Assembly: GCA_964347135.1 (NCBI GenBank)
Contig: CAYFXA010000003.1
Location: forward strand, 1-63,970
Reading direction: 5' to 3'
DNA length: 63,970 nucleotides
From: CAYFXA01 sp964347135
GTDB taxonomy: Bacteria; Patescibacteriota; Microgenomatia; PFEM01; JAHIFH01
The notes beneath the pieces were generated by a model, which saw only the letters and a list, made by a program, of their open reading frames with translations, ran no database searches and was not told where the DNA came from. Of the stretch, positions 58,880 through 63,970 are shown piece by piece; the first letter of the stretch is position 1; every line of letters begins with the position of its first letter. Both the position numbers and the translations under genes were made by a program.

Positions 58880-59065
58880 GTGGAAAAAAAAGAAGACTTT
58901 AGTCCAGAAGAAGCCATAAAAGAATCCCTAAAACCAGCAAAAGGAGCAGCTAAATTTGGAATAGGTTATTTCGCTAACAAAGTTGGAGGAAAACCTGCCT
59001 CAAGTGAGGCCGGCAGAGTCTTTAAAAAAATTGTTGACGTTTTAGGATGGTCTTCTGAAAAATAG
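58880..59065 (+). CDS. Small soluble protein after VirB6-like gene
   Basis: A 61-residue basic protein starting at GTG, with acidic first residues (EKKEDFSPEEAIKESL) and a Gly/Lys-rich remainder. It is unrecognised. Five bp separate it from the VirB6-like gene, so it is co-transcribed and may be an accessory subunit. Confidence 0.55.
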   Translation: MEKKEDFSPEEAIKESLKPAKGAAKFGIGYFANKVGGKPASSEAGRVFKKIVDVLGWSSEK

Positions 59066-59070
59066 AATTT

Positions 59071-60735
59071 TCACTCCACTTCTCCAAAAGGGGCCCCACT
59101 CGCTACTTGAGCGGCCTTTGCTTCGTTTGCCTCTTCCCCACCCCATCTCTTTTTAAGTTTCTCTTTTGAAAAATCTTGTTTAGAAGCCGCTGCTGCTCCT
59201 TTAACAAGAAGTTCCGATATTCTTAATTTTTCGGCATCAGCCATCTTATTTAAATCCCCCCATGTTCTATCAGGAAAACGGCTGTATTCGCCTTCGGTAA
59301 TCAAATAAGGAGCAACAACAATATTAAAAGCTTTGTTCATTTCTCTCCAAGTAACAGGGTTGGCCATAAGGCTAGCATCCCACTTTTCTCTAGTCAAAGC
59401 CTCAAAAAGACCACTAATTCCACCTTCACTTTTTCTGCCAGCAAAGAAAATTCGGAGACAATAATCATACCAGGCGTACTTCGGCATTTTTCCCCAGGGC
59501 AATTCTCCTAGTTTTTTTTCCTCATTCCACCACAATTCCCAAAAGGAACGAATGTTTTGACAGCTAACATCATCCTCTGGTTCATAAGGAGTTCGGAGAT
59601 AGTGTAAGAAATCAACAGCTAATCGGGAGCTTGTGTCTTTAACGGTCTTATCAGGACCATGTAAGTGACCAGCACCTGCTTCCAATTCTCTTCTTAATTT
59701 GGGCCAGAAAATCTTTCTCCTGTCATCGGCAACAGGAAAACCGCCTAATTTCTCTTTTCCATCAACCTCTCCTCTGGCGAAGGTAGTGGCAATACCCCAT
59801 AAACGAAAGATTCGCCAAGCCAATTGTTCCGCTGCTTCATCTCCACCCAATTTTTCAAGAACAAAATCTCGCATTTCTTCTAATTTATCTTCAGGTGGGT
59901 CAGCTACAAAAAGATTTTTCAAACCTAGTTGCCATTGTCGTATCCATTCTCTATCTTCTTGGCTTATCATGTTTCTCAACCAAGGTCTGTTATTCAGTTC
60001 TTGTTCAAACCGTTCTTCATCAAAACTCATTGCCAAAGCGGTAAACCAGCGCATTCCCTTATCAATTTTGTCTCCAAAAGCAGGTTCTCCCTCTTTTGTT
60101 AACGGAGCCTTAAACAAAGTTCCCCAAACATATTTTGAATCCAGCAAAGTATAATCTTTATATTTCAAAAATAAGGCGGCTATAGAAGGTAAATCATCAT
60201 CTACACCCTCAAAAACATCCAGGGCTGTATTAAGATCATTTCGGGCATCGAACTCTTCTCTCAACCTTTTTACTTCTTCGAAAAAAGCTTCTTGCTCAAC
60301 ACTTTTTGGAGAAATATCCTCAAGTTCCCATTTTTTTTCGTCCAAAACACCCCTCGTTTGGTCAACAATAATGTAACTGAACCGACCTCCTAAACCCTCC
60401 AATCCCCCTAACAACCTTCTGAAATGAAATCTCATATCTTCGAGTGTTTTTGCTCTTTCCATATTTTCAACTTGTTTCATTCCATAGCCTCGAACAAAAA
60501 AAGGCCTTTCTCCCTCTGGCCAGAGCGGAGCAGGCTCTTCTTCGTCAGGGCCCTGTCCTCCCATAATTGGTCTTTCTTCAACCATTTTTCTTATTCTTGC
60601 TTCTTGTTCTTCTTTTGCCATTTCCGCTGCCCTTTCTACTTCTAGTTCATCGCGTTCTTCTGCGCTTAGCGGTTTTGGTCTTTCTTCAACCATGTTTTCT
60701 TCGGGCATGTTTGGTGTAATTTTCCTTTCAATCAA
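59071..60735 (-). CDS. Unknown acidic soluble protein inside the secretion locus
   Basis: A 554-residue protein encoded opposite to the surrounding secretion genes. The first 80 residues are very charged and probably disordered; the rest is mostly helical and Trp-rich (WELWWNEEKK, FRLWGIATTFARGE) with no signal or membrane helix. I recognise no family. The start is uncertain: TTG 60735 overlaps a TATAGT/TATAAT promoter zone, while ATG 60708 would give a short leader. It might be a cytoplasmic regulator or effector of the system. Confidence 0.6.
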   Translation of the reverse strand: MIERKITPNMPEENMVEERPKPLSAEERDELEVERAAEMAKEEQEARIRKMVEERPIMGGQGPDEEEPAPLWPEGERPFFVRGYGMKQVENMERAKTLEDMRFHFRRLLGGLEGLGGRFSYIIVDQTRGVLDEKKWELEDISPKSVEQEAFFEEVKRLREEFDARNDLNTALDVFEGVDDDLPSIAALFLKYKDYTLLDSKYVWGTLFKAPLTKEGEPAFGDKIDKGMRWFTALAMSFDEERFEQELNNRPWLRNMISQEDREWIRQWQLGLKNLFVADPPEDKLEEMRDFVLEKLGGDEAAEQLAWRIFRLWGIATTFARGEVDGKEKLGGFPVADDRRKIFWPKLRRELEAGAGHLHGPDKTVKDTSSRLAVDFLHYLRTPYEPEDDVSCQNIRSFWELWWNEEKKLGELPWGKMPKYAWYDYCLRIFFAGRKSEGGISGLFEALTREKWDASLMANPVTWREMNKAFNIVVAPYLITEGEYSRFPDRTWGDLNKMADAEKLRISELLVKGAAAASKQDFSKEKLKKRWGGEEANEAKAAQVASGAPFGEVE

Positions 60736-60807
60736 ATTATACTATACCACTTTAAATAATCAAAGAATTGCTCTATTTTGCTTGTAATTTGACCTATTAT
60801 GAGCTGG

Positions 60808-60836
60808 TTGAATTGAAAAACACCAGTGTCTACAAT
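60808..60836 (+). promoter_or_regulatory. Promoter of the prgI operon
   Basis: TTGAAT (60808-60813), 17 bp, TACAAT (60831-60836), 12 nt before ATG 60849. A leader of about 6 nt is expected. Confidence 0.55.
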
Positions 60837-60848
60837 AAAAAAGTAACC

Positions 60849-61841
60849 ATGGAACAACATCCTGTCCCACAACACATTTCTTCTTATCAATTCCGTTTGA
60901 TCGGTGACATGACCATTAAGCAGTTCGGCATGTTGGCGAGTGGCTGCATTATTGGTTTAATCCTTTATGCCTCACCCCTTGCTTCTCTTGTTAAATGGCC
61001 CCTGATTGTTCTCTCAATTGCCCTGGGTGTTGCCCTTGCTTTTGTTCCGGTTCAAGAAAGACCATTGGATCAATGGATTATGGCTTTTGTCAAAGCCATT
61101 TTCTCACCCACTCAATTTGCTTGGAAAAAACAACCTAAGAAATTAGAAATGTTCAAAACTACTCCTAAGAAAAAATTGTTTCGAAAAGCACCAACACCGC
61201 CGCCAGACAGAAAACAACTGACCGAATATCTTGCCACTCTGCCCACAGAACCCAAAAGCACCCTTGATCAGCAAGAAGAAAATTTTGTTAAAAAAGCGGT
61301 CAATATGTTTCAGTTAGCCAAAATGCCTTCGCCAAAACCAGTACCCAGTATCCCTCCAATGCCAACTCAACCAGTTCAGCCCGTTCCTCGAAAACCAAAA
61401 CCAACCTACAAACCAAAGGTTTCTCCTCCAGTAAAACCAATTACTCCTCCAAAGAAAAAACGAGTGGTTTTACCTGAAGAACCAGGTCGTCCCAAAAAGC
61501 CAAAGGTTAAAGCCAAGTTCAGTCCGGAACTGCCTTTTCCTGAACGACCTTCTCAACCTAACACTCTGGTGGGCATGGTTCTTGACCCGCAAGGCAAAAT
61601 CATTGAAGGAGCGATAATTGAAATCAGGGACAGTCAAGGTATTCCCGTAAGAGCCTTAAAAACCAATAAATTAGGCCAATTTCGAAGCGTTACCCCTTTG
61701 GAAGATGGTCAGTACGAAATCGAAATCGAAAAAGAAACTTATTTATTTGATATTCTCAAAATTAAATTAACCGGCGCGGTAGTTGAACCTTTAGAAATCC
61801 GCGCCAAAGGAAAAGCCAGTGGACCTGCCCAAAACGCTTGA
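60849..61841 (+). CDS. PrgI-family protein with C-terminal Ig/CarboxypepD-like domain
   Basis: 330 residues. The first 90 form a PrgI/VirB3-like module: MEQHPVPQHISSYQFRLIGD, then two short membrane helices (about 35-75) and a conserved VPVQERPLDQW. A Lys/Pro-rich linker (about 100-245) leads to a carboxypeptidase-regulatory-like beta domain (about 250-325; GMVLDPQGKIIEGAIIEI). PrgI is an essential membrane part next to VirB4. ATG 60849 is supported by family homology; earlier starts add unrelated residues. Confidence 0.85.
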   Translation: MEQHPVPQHISSYQFRLIGDMTIKQFGMLASGCIIGLILYASPLASLVKWPLIVLSIALGVALAFVPVQERPLDQWIMAFVKAIFSPTQFAWKKQPKKLEMFKTTPKKKLFRKAPTPPPDRKQLTEYLATLPTEPKSTLDQQEENFVKKAVNMFQLAKMPSPKPVPSIPPMPTQPVQPVPRKPKPTYKPKVSPPVKPITPPKKKRVVLPEEPGRPKKPKVKAKFSPELPFPERPSQPNTLVGMVLDPQGKIIEGAIIEIRDSQGIPVRALKTNKLGQFRSVTPLEDGQYEIEIEKETYLFDILKIKLTGAVVEPLEIRAKGKASGPAQNA

Positions 61842-62697
61842 CCCAACCAAAATACCTATTCGCGCTTCTACCCAAGAGCATTTGGATATCGAAGATATCC
61901 AAGATGGTATTGTCATTCTTAAAGATGGCAGTTGCTGTTTGGTTATTGCCACAACAGCGATTAATTTTGGCTTGCTTTCAGAAAAAGAACAAGAAGCAAC
62001 CATCTATGCCTACGCTGGCCTTCTAAACTCCCTTACTTTTTCCATTCAAATCGTTCTTCGTTCTCAAAGAAAAGACATTTCTGGCTACGTCAAACTGGTT
62101 AGGCAAGCCGAGGAAAAAGAAACCAAAAAAGAAATCAAGGCTCAAATTCAAAAATATCGTCAATTTATTGAGGAAACCGTGGCTAAAAATGAAGTCCTTG
62201 ATAAAAAATTCTACCTTGTTATTCCCATGAGCGCCTTGGAGCTCGGAGTTAAACAAGCGCTTACCTCTGCTTTTGCCAGGAAAAAACTACCCTTTGACAA
62301 AGACTACATTTTACAAAAAGCAAAAACCAATCTTTATCCCAAGCGAGACCACGTTCTGCGCCAAGTAGCTCGTTTGGGGCTCAAAGGAAAACAACTTAAC
62401 ACTCAAGAACTAATCCAGCTTTTCTTTAATGTTTACAACCCTGAGGTTAAAGGCCAGCAAATAACCACCGCAGGCCAATATCAAAGACCAATGGTTGAAC
62501 CAGCCATGGCCAAAGCAGAAGAGGTTCCAACTATCCCAACCCAACCAAGTCCGATTGGTAAAGAAAAAAATCAAGAAACAGAGGTAAGAAAACCTTCCCA
62601 ATTTCCAAAAGAAATTGAAGTAGAAACCAAACCAGCTAAAGAAGAATCAATTCAAAATCAAATTGATGGCTTAATCAAAAAAGCGGTTAATAAATGA
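61819..62697 (+). CDS. TraC-like / VirB4 N-terminal-domain protein
   Basis: A 292-residue protein starting at GTG inside the end of prgI (23 bp overlap). HLDIEDIQDGIVILKDGSCC and the following alternation of strands and helices resemble the N-terminal domain of VirB4/TraC ATPases, here a separate polypeptide. The C-terminal 80 residues are low-complexity. It is coupled to virB4 by an ATGA overlap. Confidence 0.75.
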   Translation: MDLPKTLDPTKIPIRASTQEHLDIEDIQDGIVILKDGSCCLVIATTAINFGLLSEKEQEATIYAYAGLLNSLTFSIQIVLRSQRKDISGYVKLVRQAEEKETKKEIKAQIQKYRQFIEETVAKNEVLDKKFYLVIPMSALELGVKQALTSAFARKKLPFDKDYILQKAKTNLYPKRDHVLRQVARLGLKGKQLNTQELIQLFFNVYNPEVKGQQITTAGQYQRPMVEPAMAKAEEVPTIPTQPSPIGKEKNQETEVRKPSQFPKEIEVETKPAKEESIQNQIDGLIKKAVNK

Positions 62698-63970
62698 AAC
62701 TACCAATTATTGGCAAAAAGGTTTCAAAAGAAAAAAAAGAAGAAAAGGCAAAAGCTCCTTCCCCTCAAGTAGCGGCTACTGAAGGCGTTACTAGGCCAGT
62801 GGTTGACCCTCTTTCCCAACTTAGTCAGGGAATGGTTTCGGTCCAAGATGTGATTGCTCCTGGCGCTCTTGAAGTTGATTTTGACCACCTTAAAATTGGC
62901 AATAAATACTTTCGAACCTTGTTTGTTGCTGGTTATCCCCGCTTTGTTGCTGCTAACTGGCTGGCTTCCTTAATTAACTTCGACCATTCACTTGATGTAG
63001 CGATGTATATCTACCCTGTTGAAGGAAAATCTGTTCTTGATGAATTACGCCGAAAAATTGCGGAGATGGAAGCGGAAATCCAAACCGATATCCAGCGAGG
63101 GAAAATCGTTGACCCTGCCACTCAAGCCAAACTCGAAGACGCCCGTAATCTCCAGGAACAGTTAGTTAAAGGAGCGGAGCGCTTTTTCCAATTTGGTCTT
63201 TACATCACCATCCCCGCTGATTCTCTTGAAGAACTTAACCAAGTTTCTAAAGAAGTTGAATCTGCCCTTGGTGCTTTGCTAATTGTTTCCAAACACGCCA
63301 CTCTTCAAATGGAAGATGGCTTTAAAGCTACCATTCCCACCATGGTTGACCGCTTAATGATTACTCGCAATATGGACACCACCTCTTTGGCCACCACCTT
63401 TCCTTTTACTTCATCAGAATTAACCGCCAATGAAGGCATTATGTACGGCATCAATGACCACAATGACTCTTTAGTTGTTTTTGACCGTTTTACTTTGGAA
63501 AACGCCAATTCAGTTATTTTTGGTAAGTCGGGTGGAGGTAAATCTTACATGGTCAAACTCGAAGCTCTTCGTTCTCTTTTGTTTGGCACGGAAGTAATTA
63601 TTATTGACCCAGAAAAAGAATATGAAGCCTTAGCCAAAGTCGTGGGGGGTGAATACATTACCTTTGGTTTTGACTCCCCTTCCAAAATTAATCCTTTTGA
63701 TTTATCCGCGGTTTACGAGGAAGGTGAGAATGAACTGGGACTAAAAATCCTTTCCCTTCACTCTTTGTTTAAAGTAATTATGGGTAAACTCACGGCTACT
63801 GAAGAAGCAGTTCTTGACCGGGCTTTAATCTTAACCTACAGAATGAAAGGAATTACCCCTGACCCCGCTACTCAAAAAAAAGAGCCACCCTTAATGGAAG
63901 ATTTGTACAAAGCCTTGCGAGGAATGGAAGAACCAGAAGCAACCACTCTTGCTGACCGAATTGAAAAATT
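62694..63970 (+). CDS. VirB4-family type IV secretion ATPase (partial)
   Basis: The right window edge cuts this gene after about 425 residues. After a Lys-rich start, a VirB4-like domain (about 60-230) precedes the ATPase core: Walker A FGKSGGGKSY (around residue 277), then VIIIDPEKEYEALA (around 303), typical of the VirB4/TraC clade. It powers substrate export or pilus assembly. It is in an operon with prgI and the TraC-like gene. Confidence 0.93.
   Translation, partial: MKLPIIGKKVSKEKKEEKAKAPSPQVAATEGVTRPVVDPLSQLSQGMVSVQDVIAPGALEVDFDHLKIGNKYFRTLFVAGYPRFVAANWLASLINFDHSLDVAMYIYPVEGKSVLDELRRKIAEMEAEIQTDIQRGKIVDPATQAKLEDARNLQEQLVKGAERFFQFGLYITIPADSLEELNQVSKEVESALGALLIVSKHATLQMEDGFKATIPTMVDRLMITRNMDTTSLATTFPFTSSELTANEGIMYGINDHNDSLVVFDRFTLENANSVIFGKSGGGKSYMVKLEALRSLLFGTEVIIIDPEKEYEALAKVVGGEYITFGFDSPSKINPFDLSAVYEEGENELGLKILSLHSLFKVIMGKLTATEEAVLDRALILTYRMKGITPDPATQKKEPPLMEDLYKALRGMEEPEATTLADRIEK

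Noticed and set aside
1..63970. CRISPR arrays, rRNA genes, insertion sequences or a replication origin
   Set aside because: I saw no regularly spaced direct repeats, rRNA-like sequence, transposase or integrase, or DnaA-box cluster in the window.

Overview
This 64 kb window reads like the chromosome of a Patescibacteria / Candidate Phyla Radiation bacterium, probably close to Microgenomates. That placement is inferred from gene content: arrays of very small type IV secretion pilins beside PrgI, TraC-like and VirB4 proteins, DUF5667 and other families common in that radiation, an AT-rich and tightly packed genome with many 1-20 bp gene overlaps, little biosynthesis, and archaeal-looking versions of some enzymes. 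TGA is used as a normal stop. Information-processing genes (dnaG, rpoD, smpB, ssrA, tRNAs) are bacterial.

Layout. 0-13.5 kb: anaerobic ribonucleotide reductase overlapping a CxxC redox protein, secreted cohesin/dockerin proteins, a CPBP-type membrane protease, two tandem class A penicillin-binding proteins and a membrane-anchored serine hydrolase. 13.5-15.8 kb: an archaeo-eukaryotic-type primase small subunit, a 4Fe-4S protein and a radical SAM protein. 15.9-21.9 kb: a translationally coupled lower-glycolysis operon (small membrane protein, archaeal-type tpiA, LOG-like, pgk, gap, deoC, fba, pfkB). 21.9-23.9 kb: an Rrf2 regulator - cysteine desulfurase - IscU operon with a palindromic operator. 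23.9-30.1 kb: surface proteins (two clan-A glycosidase-like proteins, a 14-cysteine pilin-like protein, a beta-propeller with a jelly-roll, small membrane proteins).

30.2-37.8 kb is an accessory stretch: mostly single genes on the minus strand (peptidase S66, GNAT, deaminase, DinB, EamA, 2'-5' RNA ligase-like and others) separated by at least six copies of a degenerate plus-strand repeat that I do not recognise. 37.8-43.3 kb is a housekeeping operon in which tRNAs (four Ser isoacceptors, two Arg, one Asn) alternate with protein genes, ending in dnaG and rpoD. 43.3-49.4 kb holds comF, ssrA overlapping smpB, a degenerate PP2C/beta-propeller protein, a PH-domain protein and a SpoIID-like protein. 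49.4 kb to the right edge is a type IV secretion / pilus locus with eight pilin paralogues, a 1031-residue secreted glycosidase-like protein, a VirB6-like membrane protein, PrgI, a TraC-like protein and VirB4 (cut by the edge), interrupted by two isoprenoid genes that supply polyprenyl chains.

Two initiation signals recur. Many transcription-unit-leading genes have a -10 box whose last base lies only 6-8 nt before the start codon, so their mRNAs should be leaderless or nearly so. Others carry a strong AAAGGGGGTGA-type ribosome binding site. The genes fit a cell that ferments through lower glycolysis, makes deoxynucleotides anaerobically, builds peptidoglycan and invests heavily in surface structures.
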